This document shows, piece after piece, positions 21,531-32,990 of a stretch of 64,000 bases of DNA (its first letter is position 1; each line of letters begins with the position of its first letter). Origin of the DNA: Ambrosia x helenae (taxonomy: Eukaryota > Streptophyta > Magnoliopsida > Asterales > Asteraceae); the NCBI GenBank assembly GCA_030844895.1, contig CM061229.1, positions 108,622,975 to 108,686,974 on the forward strand, in the 5' to 3' direction. The position numbers and the translations under genes are program-made. Below the pieces are notes generated by a model. It searched no databases and was not told the DNA's origin. It worked only from the letters and a program-made list of their open reading frames with translations.

Positions 21531-22540
21531 TTGAGTCCAGATGTCACTGAGACATTTCAAGGGCACATGGGAGAGTGGAGATGTCTTGGCGGCACTGGCT
21601 CGTCTCCAGAGACGTCTGACACTTATCGGGGTCAACAACATGTGGCAGTCTTTTATTATACGGAACTGAAAGCCTCTAGGTAGACGTTTCAGACGTCTTG
21701 AGAGCCGTGTACCGTCACGAAAACGGGCTATTCTGATAGCTCGGTCAATCAACATGCTAAATTCTAGATTTTCCCAATTTTAAAACATATCGTTAGAATA
21801 TTTAAAAGGTGGAAAGTTACAAAAGTATTCATTTAATAATGTTAAGATAATAATGATTATATTCATTTGATATGACTCAATCATTGTGTATCTACTTTCG
21901 ATCGTGTATCCAATTTGAATATCATTAAATAATGTTATGTCCTACATAATTACATTATTTATATTAGGCTATGACCACCTCCGATCTCACGTCGTCACCA
22001 CCTCCACGTTATCATACATGCAGCAGGAGAGAGACAGAGAGAAAGAAGACGGGGAGGAAGTGAAAGTATTTTTTGGGGGGGGGGGGGGGGGGGGGCGATG
22101 GGGGAGGTGCCACGTAGGCTAATCGTCTCCCTTCCCGTCTCCCACACCCCTTCGGCGGCCTCCGCCTTAGTCCTTAGATTAGAAATGAATCAGCACACAC
22201 GTATCAACTTTCATACCATGTTATAATTTCTTTTCATGTTAAAATTTAAAATAATTCTACGTGATTCATGTTTGTTAGGATTTGAAAAGGCTGGTAATGG
22301 GGTGGGCAAGAAGGGTCACAGCAAAGGGTGTTTACGGTTCGGTTTTCATGTTTTTTAGCTTAAACTGTGAATCAAATCGTTAGTAACGGTTATTTATTTT
22401 TGTAAACCATAACTAAACCATAAAATTTTTAAACCGAACAAACAAACTGTTAGTAACGGTTTGGTTCTGGTTCAGACTCATTAGATCTCTATACAAGATG
22501 TCTAAAATTAGTCATGATACATATAAGTAACGTTGTCTAT
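21531..22540. other. No gene recognised; poly-G tract and repeat ends
   Basis: It contains a run of 21 G residues (22075-22095) and a GGGTGTTTACGGTTCGGTTT sequence at about 22326. The latter resembles a hAT terminus and has a possible inverted partner, AAACCAAACCATGAACACCC, near 24016-24035. No matching target duplication was found. Confidence 0.5.
22075..22095 (+). repeat. G21 homopolymer
   Basis: An uninterrupted run of 21 G preceded by six T. It could form a G-quadruplex and may be miscounted in assembly. Confidence 0.9.
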
Positions 22541-22562
22541 TGTTTACAGAACTCGTGATTAG

Positions 22563-22586
22563 ACCCGCGCGCGTTGCCGCGCGGGT
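22563..22586. repeat. GC-rich hairpin (possible Helitron-end type)
   Basis: ACCCGCGC and GCGCGGGT form a perfect 8-bp stem around GCGTTGCC. A related GCGCGTTGCCGCGC recurs at about 22647-22660. Such hairpins occur near plant Helitron 3' ends, but no convincing CTRR terminus lies at the right distance. Confidence 0.4.
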
Positions 22587-22599
22587 ACAACACAAACAT

Positions 22600-24093
22600 A
22601 GAACGTATTAGGCAAAGCGTTAAGTAACCAACGGGCGATGCACCCGCGCGTTGCCGCGCTATAGCGAACCCTATCACATAACCATCACAGGTCCACTAAA
22701 AACACATTGTAACCACAAAGCTGACCTATAAAAATGAAATGCTTTCCCAATAGACAGCAGAAGCAAGAATCATTCAAAGATCAAGAAATCCACCTGGAAA
22801 GACTCCTCTTTTGAAAAGGTTTATGTTGCTGCTAATGAGTTCTGCTTTTATGTTTCTTTAGTTAATAACATCTAAAGCGTCTCCAATAATCCACTCACCA
22901 TCAACACCCAACGATGACCACTACCAGCTCACCACCCTCTTAAGCGAACACAACTACCACAACACATTTACCATCCTGCCGCCGGTTACTACACCATGAC
23001 GAACTAAAAGCGACCAACAATCATCACTAAAACCCAACGACGGCATCACTACAAACCCAACCACCACCAACACCACCACAATCACCAAACACAAACGCCT
23101 GGTTTCCCGGAAACTGCATGTGGCTGACCTACGGCGGCGTAGCCACACGACGGCGTATGCACCGTCGTACCACCCATCTCAACCGCCGCCACCGACGGCC
23201 AGTGCGGCTTTACCGCCACCTCGATGCACCACACGACTGCCATCCTTTCTTCACTCTCTCCAAAAACCAAATCATCCCCATCACTTTCGTCGCAGCCGTC
23301 GTCACCAGACCACATCGGTGCCGCTTTCACGCCACCATTACAGGGTGACTTTGATCTTCGATCTCTACGGCCTACCTGGCAGTGAAGCGCCTCTGTTGAC
23401 GACTGTATCTTTGACGGAGGCTAGGCTGCTACATACTGGTTGTCTTATATGTGCATACCAAGATTTTAACAAAAGAAACCCACAAGCTGAAGACAAAAGC
23501 CGGTGAATGCGAGAGTCGAAACGGTGACGTATAGCATAACATAAGACGCGGCATCCAAGTCAAACGTGGTCGGCACCGACGTTAGTTTTTAGTATGTATA
23601 TAAATATAAATTTAACAAGTTTTCAAATAAATTTGTCTCAAACAATTTAGCATGCTGTAAAAAAAGTATCACAGATATGTATAAAATGTAAAGCACATAC
23701 TAAAAGGAAACAGTTTTGCATGGATCCCTTTATTGTATTGAGATTGTAGAATGTATAAATAGCCGTGGCACAATTTTCATTTACTTTATTTTAATTAGAA
23801 ACAATATAGTTTTACATTTTAATTATGACTAATAATATATAAATTTATATAATACATATTTACAGTCTGGTTTTTACGGTTAGTTTTTGGTATAAATTGT
23901 AAATCAAATAATTCATTACGGTTTGAATATACAGAAACCAACCAACCCAAAGTCAAGTAAAAAACCTGACCGTGAAACCAAACTGATGACCGGTTTGAAC
24001 GGTTTCACTTTTTGAAACCAAACCATGAACACCCCTAGTGAGGGCCCTAGCCCGACATCCCTAAGGGTCCGAAGTTGTCTGTCTGTCTATCTA
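22600..24093. other. No supported gene
   Basis: 22860-23520 is CAC/CCG-rich and gives proline- and histidine-rich frames on both strands without domains. 23580-24035 is AT-rich and ends in the hAT-like terminus noted at 24016-24035. Confidence 0.5.
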
Positions 24094-24797
24094 TCTACTA
24101 TATAATAAAAAGAAAACTATGTGAGACACATGTCATTTATTGAAGTCATCTATTTTTTACCGCCCATCTTTTTTTTTAGCCTAATTTCCTCCCCTATTTT
24201 TTACACCATTTTTATTACACCCATTTTTTTGCACCCCCTCATATTTGAACTCCTAATCTCTCTTAAAAGAGGATTTCTTCTCTACCATTTCACCACAAGA
24301 GTGTGGATTTTTTTTCCCGCCCATCTCTTTTATTTAATTATGTATACTTATTTTTTTAGTTAAAGATATTATTCATTTATCTACTTTTTAACTATGGATA
24401 ATTATCCTTTTAATTAAAGACTGTAATATATCATTAATTTAATATGAAATTAGGTAATTATTTATTAAAAAAATAAATTTATATTTTTACTTAAAAGTTC
24501 CACCAAATTCAAATTCATATTAGTTAAATACTAAAAAAAGAAACAAAATTTATATTTAGGACGTCAACGTATATTTTTTTTAAATAAGCATCCTAACGAC
24601 TATATATTTCATCATATTATTATAAAACACAAATTTATTTAACCATGTAATGCATATGTTTTTTTAACATAAACTTTTTTTATAAATTATATACCATTAG
24701 ATTTGTAAACTGGTAGATAATTAGGTATAATATACGTGATTTATTTAACCATGTAATGCATATCTACACGTGATTATAAATTATATACCATTAGATT
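24094..24797 (+). other. Possible Helitron 5' end followed by AT-rich DNA
   Basis: TCTACTATATAATAAAAAG at 24094 matches the usual start of plant Helitrons (TC at the end, then TACTATAT). No 3' hairpin plus CTRR was found before the Cassandra element, so the element is truncated or the match is fortuitous. No ORF is supported. Confidence 0.35.
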
Positions 24798-25452
24798 TGT
24801 AAACTCGTAAATTTCGCATCGGTTCTGGTCAGGAAAGATCATTGGTTGATATGCAATCCAATGCCTCTTAAATCATCAATATGTTTTGGGGCTTAATGTT
24901 AGTGGATGAGAGGAGAACTCCACAGTTAAACATGCTCAGGTGGGAGCAGTACCAGAATGGGTGACCTCATAGGAATTCTCAATCGGGGCAACAAAAAACA
25001 AATCTTTGAGCTCTGGATGTGCAACCCATCAGGGCAAAGCGGGCAATATTGGTAGTGAGAAGGGCCAGATGTTACAAATGGTATCAGAGCCACTACTGTG
25101 TCGTTTCGGGTGGTGGGGCAAACCTCATTGAGTACGATGAGACTCTGGGTGGGTGGGGGTGGGGGTTGAATATGATACCCTAGGCAAATCCCACATCGAG
25201 CGTGGCCATGAGAGATTATTGGTTCATATGTAATTCAATGCCTTTTAAATCACCAACGCGTTTTGAGGATTAATGTTAGTGGACGAGAGGAAAACTCCAC
25301 AGTTAGGCATGCTCAAGTGGGAGTAGTACCAGGATGAGTGACTCATGGGAAGTCTCCATCGAGGCAACAAAAAACAAATCCGTGGGCTTTAGATGGGCAA
25401 CCCATCGGGGCAAAGCGGACAATATTGGTGGTGAGAGGGGCCGAATGTTACA
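24798..25452 (+). mobile_element. Cassandra-type TRIM retrotransposon
   Basis: LTRs 24798-25076 and 25173-25452 enclose only 96 bp, with PBS TGGTATCAGAGCC at 25079-25091 and a GGGTGGGGGTGGGGG polypurine tract before the second LTR. Each LTR carries a 5S-rRNA-like stretch (24905-24980 and 25288-25352; AACTCCACAGTTA, GTGGGAGTAGTACCAGGATG, GTGAC), the hallmark of Cassandra. The two LTRs are clearly diverged, so the copy is old. It is non-coding. Confidence 0.88.
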
Positions 25453-25489
25453 GCTTTAAAAATCCTACTTTAAATCCCCCAGACACATT

Positions 25490-25763
25490 TTTAAGACCAA
25501 GTTTCAATAAAATTCCAGCCAAAAATCGTCTTAACAAGTTTGGGCATGGTCTAAAACAATAATGACAGCCCTAAACAAGCATAGAATCTAAGTGAAACAA
25601 CCAAAACTAGCCCTAAAGCAGCCTAAAATGTGTTTAAAACCCGTAAAAATTGTAGTTTTAAACTATATGCCTACGTAGAAAAGCCCTCACTTTTAAACGC
25701 TTTGTACTGAGGCCCAATGCTCACCTTTACACTTAAGTGTCCCTTAACCTTTGACACCTATGC
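25490..25763. mobile_element. Diverged copy of the 5139-5407 MITE family
   Basis: It shares AGCCCTAAACAAGC-AGAATC, AGCCTAAAA-TGT-TAA and the CCTTTGACA end with the SPX-intron element. Ends and target duplication are worn. Confidence 0.55.
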
Positions 25764-26099
25764 TCCAACTGTGGTTTCCCATACCATAAAAACCATACGG
25801 CTACTACATAATTCAACCCATATAATCAAACCACTAACCAAATCAATGGAACTTTTTACAAGCTAACATAGGAAAAGTAGAACCCTTAGCGAAAAAACTC
25901 AAGCTTAAATCAAATCATTTCAAAACAAAAGTTTCCAAATGAAACACTAATTTTCAGTGCTAGGACACCCTTGGCGTCGAGGGTGGTGGAAGGATGTCGT
26001 AAAAGAGATTTATGTGAGTTTCTTGTTTGTATAACATAAAGAAAGCAAAAATTACAATATAATAACATTAGTATTCAAAATTTAAAATAATAAACAAAA

Positions 26100-26172
<73 letters not shown>

Positions 26173-26389
26173 GAATAAGAATAATAATAACAATAAATTT
26201 AATTAACATCCATGTTAAATCACAACTGACAAACGCTACTACTGGTCAGAAGGCACTGTATGGTTATCACGGTTAACCGACGACCCTTCAGTCATCACCA
26301 AACCCTAAAACAGTTAATGAATCCAACTAGTAGAACTACACAAGGTGAGGGGGGCAATTTAAATTTTTGTTGCTTATTTAAGGAAATAG
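25764..26389. other. No gene; contains an (AAT)n microsatellite
   Basis: AT-rich, with about 23 AAT units at 26102-26171. No ORF is supported. Confidence 0.6.
26102..26171. repeat. (AAT)n microsatellite
   Basis: About 23 uninterrupted AAT units, decaying into AAG/AAC units to 26200. Confidence 0.95.
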
Positions 26390-26808
26390 TGTAACAGCCC
26401 AAGGTAATCCGTACCACAATATTGTCCGCTTTGCCACAGCTCACGGTTTTGTATTGGTCTCACCCCCGAAGGACTGGCCAAAACGCGTTGTGTTGGTGAG
26501 GGTGGCCACTCCCTTATAAGGAGTCTTGTTCTCCCTTACACAATCGATGTGGATCTTACATTCCACCCCCTTAGGGAGCCCCGCGTCCTCGCGGGCACGA
26601 CTGGCACACCGATCCGAGCCCCGGCTCTGATACCACTGTAACAACGCAAGGTAATCTGTTCCACAATATTGTCCGCTTTGCCGCAGCTCATGGTTTTGCA
26701 TTGGTCTCACCCCCGAATGACTGGCCAAAACGCGTTGTGTTAGTGAGGGTGGCCGCTCCCTTATAAGGAGTTATGTTCTCCCTTACACAATCGATGTGTG
26801 ATCTTACA
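26390..26808 (-). mobile_element. TRIM retrotransposon, - strand copy
   Basis: Two LTRs of about 171 bp (26390-26560 and 26637-26808) starting TGTAACA on this strand and ending CTTACA. The inner part has the tRNA-Met PBS inverted (GGCTCTGATACCA, 26621-26634) and a pyrimidine-rich end (TTCCACCCCC). It is non-coding and distinct from Cassandra. No matching target duplication was seen. Confidence 0.8.
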
Positions 26809-27601
26809 TTCTAAGCATAAAGGCAAAGGGCACGCATTGTCCTAGCATATTAAGTGGAATTTGCAAGGTACTTATACTCGGTCATAACTTTGACCGTTAG
26901 GTATTTATTATGATTTAAGAAGATATGAATTAAAGGCTTAAGGTCTCCTAATGGGTCAAGTAGCGCCTTCGGGTAATAAATCGCCAAACTGTTGGAGAAA
27001 CTAAGCATGAGAAACTGGATGCGAAATCTGGGTTTCTATATAATAAGAAAACATTCTCATATGTATGTTTTGAGAATTTGGTTAATTATTCTCGAATCTC
27101 ATTAAACGGGCTAATGAGACCTATTTCTCTAAAGTGCACACATGAAAGTTATAAGTATTTTAAGCGATAATTGACTTGGCCTAATATGGGTGGAAAATTT
27201 GTAAATATTTCATAAACTCATACCGCTTATTCTTGGTTAAACACAAATACTAACGATAAACACTTCCACTAATCTAAATGCATTATTATCAATCTCACTA
27301 ACCATTTCTTGTGAAATGGTGTTAGGTAAATATGTGATGGAAGTTCCAGAGCAAGGATCAAGTCGCGAGAAGAACCGAACACACCCGAGCACTCATCAAG
27401 CTTCCGCACTAGAATTCAAGAGACTCCCGTTGCAACGTAAAAATCTTAATATATGAGTTTAGAAAGAAAGAAAAAATGTATTGATTACAACGGTGTAAGT
27501 TTTTCTTAAATATCAAAGTTTTAATCGGGACTGGTTTTTAGTTAAGGCTATAACTCGTAAGATTAAACGATAATCGCGTATTTACGAGTTAGGGTCTTAC
27601 A
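26809..27601. other. LTR-like or intergenic DNA between TRIM copies
   Basis: No ORF. The stretch ends GGGTCTTACA next to a CGGTATCAGAGCC primer site, so its right part may be the end of an unrelated LTR. Confidence 0.4.
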
Positions 27602-27829
27602 AGCGGTATCAGAGCCGGGGCCTGGATCGATGTGCCAATCGTGTCCGCGAGGACGCTGGGCTCATCCCACATCGGTTGTGTAAGGGAGAACAGAACTCCT
27701 TATAAGGGAGTGGCCACCCTCACTAACACAACGCGTTTTGGCCAGTCATTCGGAGGTGAGACCAATGCAAAACCGTGAGCTACGAAAAAGCGGACAATAT
27801 TGTGGTACGGGTTACCTTGTGCTGTTACA
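27602..27829 (+). mobile_element. TRIM, truncated + strand copy
   Basis: Primer site CGGTATCAGAGCC (27604-27616), the internal piece, then one LTR (from about 27663 to TGTTACA at 27829). It matches the LTR of the 26390-26808 copy in inverted orientation. The first LTR is missing. Confidence 0.75.
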
Positions 27830-28259
27830 CATAGGTCCTATGGAGATGGTGTAGTGATAAGTTGGTTTTCCGCTATCCAAGAGGTGGGGAGTAAAATTAT
27901 GCAAAGTGCATGTATATAACTATTTAGGGTGAAAGGGGTGCTACTAGAAGTTGATTTTTCTTTCACTGATTTTAACCAATTATGCACTGCCACATCACTT
28001 AACTTATTTACTTCACTGATTCATTTTTTTGTTAGCAACACTCAACTGATTCTATTTTTTTTTCATTTAAATACAAATACAACACTTTTTTTTTAAATTC
28101 ACACGGTTTATAAATTTTATCACCAAACCGTCAGACCGTGTTTATTTCTCAACCGTCTACACCAAACACGGTCAAAAAAAATTAATCCCATTTAAATCAA
28201 TCTTATCTAACCGTTAGAGAAATTCAATTTTTAGCATGTGATACGGTTGGGTTTTTTTG

Positions 28260-28267
28260 TATATAAA
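28260..28267 (+). promoter_or_regulatory. TATA box of the 28326 gene
   Basis: TATATAAA lies 59 bp before the ATG. The 150 bp upstream contains several ACCGT/ACGGT cores, as does the 8366 gene. Confidence 0.6.
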
Positions 28268-28325
28268 CGACGGTGGTGAAAACACACTTAAACATCAACA
28301 ACACTCACACCTTCAAACCTTCAAA

Positions 28326-28679
28326 ATGACTCGTTGGATCGAAAACGAAGAAATGACTTTGGTTGTGTGCGTTAAGGACGCACATAACGACCCAACATTG
28401 CAACGCCAACCACGTAGGGGCTCGGGGGACTCAGGAGGTCATCAAACAAGCTTCTGGGACCGTGTCTTGGCTGACTTCAAACAACAAGTCGGCGAAAGTG
28501 ACCGCACAATTGAGAGCCTACAGAGAAAGTGGACCGATCTAAACAACAAATGTGATCGGTGGACCACATGTTACGAGCGTACCATGAACCGGCACCCAGG
28601 CATTGTGCCGGATTTGGCTATGGAGTTGACCCAGACGAGCTATGCGGCTCGTTACCGCGGCAACTTTCAACACAAATAA
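28326..28679 (+). CDS. Small intronless SANT/MYB-like protein, second intact member
   Basis: ATG at 28326 (tcaaaATGactcg) gives 117 aa; I take this start because the TATA box is 59 bp upstream and the protein then begins MTRWIENEEMTLVV, parallel to MTHWNEEEEIAL of the 8366 gene. Further shared features are QPRRGS, W(D)RVLADF, DRTIESLQRKWTDLNNKC and a following aromatic-rich CYERT. It is a single three-helix SANT/trihelix-like domain with a short tail and no catalytic part. Function is unknown. It may be a domesticated or decaying transposon-derived DNA-binding protein. Confidence 0.6.
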   Translation: MTRWIENEEMTLVVCVKDAHNDPTLQRQPRRGSGDSGGHQTSFWDRVLADFKQQVGESDRTIESLQRKWTDLNNKCDRWTTCYERTMNRHPGIVPDLAMELTQTSYAARYRGNFQHK

Positions 28680-30364
28680 TAAAAGTGAAATTTAATTTAA
28701 GCTCAGTCGTGATTGTAAAAAACTCGTCTGTGTAATTTGCTGTTTTTTTAGTCAAAACAACGACTATAATTATAATTTGAAGACTTAAGTCCTTAAATTG
28801 CACGAGACCATCACCCATCATCATTACCATGTGAATTGTGATTGTGAAAGGTGGTCTATTGCACATGCCAAAGGGACCCAACTTTAAGCCCAATAAGCAA
28901 ATAGTTTAAGTATATCACTTTCAACTTTTAAGTGAGTTGCCCAATTTTAAACAATCAAACTTTTGAAACCGGTTCCTGTTAGGACCCGATCCGCACCGTA
29001 GGCTTGAAACCAAGTTGAGAACAATTTGATGAAATCCTGATATAACTGGCTATAACCTGGGTTAATCAATACCTTTCCTCTCATCAAACTGGTTTCAACC
29101 TGACTATGTTTGAACAAAAGCCAGTTTAGACTTTAAAATGAGTCAACTTGTTAACGTGTTCAACGCGGAACCAACATGAACTCGTTTTAATTGAATCCAA
29201 CACCGTATAATTTATATTATGCTCATGGTGTGGAAGATATTCACATAGTGTAAGTTATAAGATAATTATAAACATTTTAAAAACATTACAAGTACAGTTA
29301 TTATTATTATTATTCGTTAAAAATGTATCAAAGCATGTAAGCATAGTATTCCTAACTTTTTTTTTTAACGGCAACCACTTTATAGCTAAATATTTCTGAC
29401 TTAAAAGTGGGTTGCGAGTCTAATAAAGCAATTAAAAGTATGTGTGTGAATTAGAAAATGAAAAGGGCACAAAAGCATGTGTTAGCGTTTAGCTAACGAA
29501 AACTTATCCTTGACGTTGGATCTGGCCGACATGCCACCCATCACCGGCCCACATGCTAGATGCTACCCACAGCATTTAACGTCTTCTTTTTAAACTAACA
29601 AAGAATATTATTTTCTGTAGGATAATATTATTTTCTATAGGATATATATGAGCATTTATTAACTACGTTGTTTTATTTTTGCTCTCATATAATACTTTTG
29701 AATTAAAATCATGTTGTTGTATGTGAAGGGGATTCGCATATCAAAATTTTCTAGTGCATATTGACATCACATGTATTTTCAACCGATTAAAATCATATAT
29801 ACTTGAAAACGGACATGCATATTATCCGATTTTATTTGAGGTAGAGATAAGAGTCTTGAGTTTACTTTATAATAGGTGGGGTGCTTCACAAAATGCTCAC
29901 GGGTAGACTACTATCCTCATGGTACCACCGTCATCGGTGGCATTGGTGGTGGTCTCGTGAAGCAATCACGGGTTCTAGTTAACGGATTGGGTGTTGGATT
30001 TTTGTTTTTAATGGGTTAGGTAGTTAACGGTTATGATCTCATTAAGCAATCATTTATTTTTAATATGTAGATACACGGTCTAAGTGTGCACATTTAAAGA
30101 GTGGCATTATTGTACCTTTCATGTAATTATATAGAATATCACACGCTTAAAATCATATATTTGATTTGACAAAAAATAGCTGAAGTTCGATTTCAAACAT
30201 ATAAATGGCAAGCATATTAAAAAATAAGAAAATGTATACATTGTTACTTGTTAGGTAATACAACTTAAAAATAAGGTGTAAAAGAGTCGTATTGTTTCAA
30301 GCTCCGCTAGTATTAATATTTCTATTTTACATACATGATAAAATTATTTTTACATCTTATTATA
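28680..30364. other. Intergenic DNA, no gene seen
   Basis: AT-rich throughout with short (ATT)n at about 29297-29315. No domain-bearing ORF on either strand. Confidence 0.6.
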
Positions 30365-30711
30365 GGTGGTGTTTGTTTTTCTAAAAAATGTATGTGCAGG
30401 CTCTTCTATCTGTGCTGTGCAGACATTGTCTTCTGCAATTGTTTGTTTTTTTTAAGACATTTCATTAAAAAATGTCTGTGCGAGCTCTCCTTAGTGTAGA
30501 CTTGGCCCAACCACTTCAGAGGGTTAAACACCATCCACTGTCCACAACCACCCACCGTCCACCACCACCACCAGTTTATTTTAACAGTCTACAGACGTTA
30601 AAAAACAAATAATCTTCTTCTTGCAGACTGTAGAGGTTTGGTCAACGTCTTCTTCTACAGATGTGATCTGCACCCTGCAAACATTTTATCTTTAAAAAAA
30701 CAAACAACACC
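30365..30711. mobile_element. MITE with GGTGGTGTTTGTTTTT ends
   Basis: The left end GGTGGTGTTTGTTTTTCT pairs with the right end AAAAAAACAAACAACACC. It is flanked by ATA on both sides (30362-30364, 30712-30714). 347 bp, with CCACC-rich interior and paired CTGTGCAGAC / GTCTACAGAC motifs. Superfamily undecided. Confidence 0.65.
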
Positions 30712-30717
30712 ATAGTC

Positions 30718-30766
<49 letters not shown>
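30718..30766. repeat. (TA)n(TG)n compound microsatellite
   Basis: About ten TA units followed by about fourteen TG units, at the left edge of the TA-flanked element cluster. Confidence 0.95.
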
Positions 30767-30768
<2 letters not shown>

Positions 30769-31181
30769 GGTAAAGGTTCGGGTACAAATGCCATATTTTG
30801 GGAGAAGTGTGAGAAGAATCAAGAATTGACATGTAGGCATCATGTTTTGGATTTAGATATGATGTTTTGGGTTGTTTTTGCTAGTAAAACACCAAACACA
30901 ATAATTTAAAACACAATGCAATGTATTATAGTAATGGAATTTAAAATATAGCTAAAACACACAACTAAAACACAACAATTTAGAACACATGTTCTTTGCA
31001 TGGTGTTTTAAGTTTTTAAGCCAAAAATAAATTGTTTTGTGTTTTTAATTGTTAAGTTTGGTGTTATTTTAGCCTAAACAATCCAAAATATCATGAATAG
31101 GTCCAAAAAATAATGTCTACGCATCAATTCTTAATCCTTCTCACGCTTCTCACGAAATATGGTCTTTATACCCTAATTCCA

Positions 31182-31184
<3 letters not shown>
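30766..31184. mobile_element. TA-flanked long-TIR element 1
   Basis: The left end (GGGTACAAATGCCATATTTT, then GGGAGAAGTGTGAGAAG) is mirrored on the right (CTTCTCACGCTTCTCACGAA, then ATGGTCTTTATACCC). The target is a (TA)n tract on both sides. Non-coding; the interior has GTTTTAG / CTAAAAC repeats. Confidence 0.75.

Positions 31185-31234
<50 letters not shown>
31184..31234. repeat. (TA)n microsatellite
   Basis: About 25 TA units between elements 1 and 2. Confidence 0.95.
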
Positions 31235-31237
<3 letters not shown>

Positions 31238-31710
31238 GAAGGATAAATTGAAAACCCCCTTGAGTTAAGAAAACTTAGAAAACCAATGTAAAACCCATCT
31301 AAAAAAACTTTTTTTTTTGAAAAAATTACACAAGGTAACATATATGTTTTTAAACGTTTTGGGCCAAAAAAATTAAAAAAGCGCCGATGGGATACTTCTA
31401 AAAAAAATAAACAACGCAAACTTTGTAACAACGCTGTTAACATATGTTTTCTGCCTTTTAACATATGTTACAGCGCTATTAACATATATTTTCTGCTTTT
31501 TAACATATGTTAATAGCGCTGTTACAAAATATGCGTTATTTATTTATTTATTTTTTAAAATTCCCTCGGCACATTTTAATATTTTTTGCCGAAAACACTT
31601 AAATACATGTATGTTACCTTGTGTAATTTAAAAAAAAAAAATTTAGATGGTTTTTACGTGGGTTTTCTAAGTTTTCCTAACTCAAGGGGGTTTTCAATTT
31701 ATGCTTTCCC
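31235..31710. mobile_element. TA-flanked long-TIR element 2
   Basis: Terminal inverted repeats exceed 90 bp: GGGGAAGGATAAATTGAAAA and CCCCCTTGAGTTA at the left, TAACTCAAGGGGGTTTTCAA and TTTATGCTTTCCC at the right. The centre repeats TTAACATATGTT and GCGCTGTTA inverted motifs. Flanked by (TA)n. Confidence 0.85.
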
Positions 31711-31715
31711 TATAT

Positions 31716-31752
<37 letters not shown>

Positions 31753-31759
<7 letters not shown>

Positions 31760-31983
31760 TGAGTTCCTGTACAAATGGTGTTTTTTTGTGAGAAGTGTAA
31801 GAAGTGTTTTGGTCCATTAGATCTAGAGATGGATGATTGAGATTGAGTAGTGGCAAAATTGTAATAAGTGTTATAAACTTAATTAAAAGATTTGACCTGA
31901 TAGGGGTATATTAGTCTTTTTGTTTGTTTTTAAAATAGAGATAATTAATTCTTCCATTAAAATCTCTCAATCTACTACCATTT

Positions 31984-32023
<40 letters not shown>

Positions 32024-32962
32024 AGATGAAGATCGATGACCATAATATTCCCAGGAACATCTCGTGACCCACCATAGTAAGCATTTGAAACCTATTTTTT
32101 TTTCTTTCTATAAGTCTAATAATGAAACAAATATTGAATAATTTGGGTGTTTTAAATTAAAGGGTTTTTGGATTTACAAGAAAGAGGATGAAAATGATGA
32201 GAGATTACTGCAGTGTGTTTGGAGGACAAGGTAAGTTTTATATTCATTAAGTCTCATGTAGTGAATGTTAATGATTTAATGCAATAATCTGGTGTGTTAT
32301 AGATAAAATGACGAAGATAAAACACACCGGTTCATCAGAAAAACACCCTTATAGTTAATAATAAAAACACACCATTTTCGAATAACTCAATATTATGGTT
32401 GATGGTAAAACACATCATTTCTAATCGAAAAAAGCATTTTGGGGTTTTTTTTCTTTTGTTTGTTGCATGTATAGGGACTAGCATGAAGAAGGCTGAATTA
32501 GAGTGTTTAAACGATGATATTGGATCATATGAAAGGGGCGCAGAGCAAAAAAAAAAAACATATAATCGAAGTTTTTTTTACATGAAAAGAGGATGGGTAT
32601 TACCAGCTCCTGATGTGGTTTATCATGCATCTATTGTGTTTTATACTCATGGTTGTATGATTATGTGTTTCATACTGATGTTGTGTTTTATACTCATGAG
32701 TTGTATCATACTGTTGTGTTTTATGCTGATGTTGTGGTGTTACGGTTGAATAAAAAAAATGAAGAAAAGATATAATCTTTTATTAAAAATGGAAATGTAT
32801 GTAAATGCATGATACTAGCCTAAAATAAATTAATGGATTAATTATAATTAATAGTTAAATTGACTAATATACCCTTATTGCTAAATAAATAAGATTGCCA
32901 CGTGTCAAGTTTTTATTGCTTCTTACACTTCTCACAAAAAAACACATTTGTACAGGAACCTA
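31753..32962. mobile_element. TA-flanked long-TIR element 3
   Basis: The left end GTTCCTGTACAAATGGTG, then TTTTTGTGAGAAGTGTAAG, matches the inverted right end (CTTACACTTCTCACAAAAA, then CATTTGTACAGGAACC). About 1.2 kb, the largest of the cluster. A (CT)n tract lies at 31987-32020. The + strand frame at 32399-32749 has no recognisable domain. Confidence 0.8.
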
Positions 32963-32990
32963 AATATATATATATATATATATATATATA

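Noticed and set aside
23118..23506. Proline/histidine-rich ORF in a CCG-rich block
   Set aside because: Both strands give similar low-complexity frames; no domain, no splice support, and the apparent start is not a good ATG context.
22326..24035. A single 1.7-kb hAT element with GGGTGTTYAYGG ends
   Set aside because: The ends look inverted, but the 8-bp flanks (CACAGCAA versus AGTGAGGG) do not match.
24905..25352. Genuine 5S rRNA gene
   Set aside because: The 5S similarity is partial and lies symmetrically within two LTRs with a primer site between them, as in Cassandra.
31150..31464. Frame with alternating Ile-Tyr repeats
   Set aside because: A product of the (TA)n microsatellite and TIR sequence.
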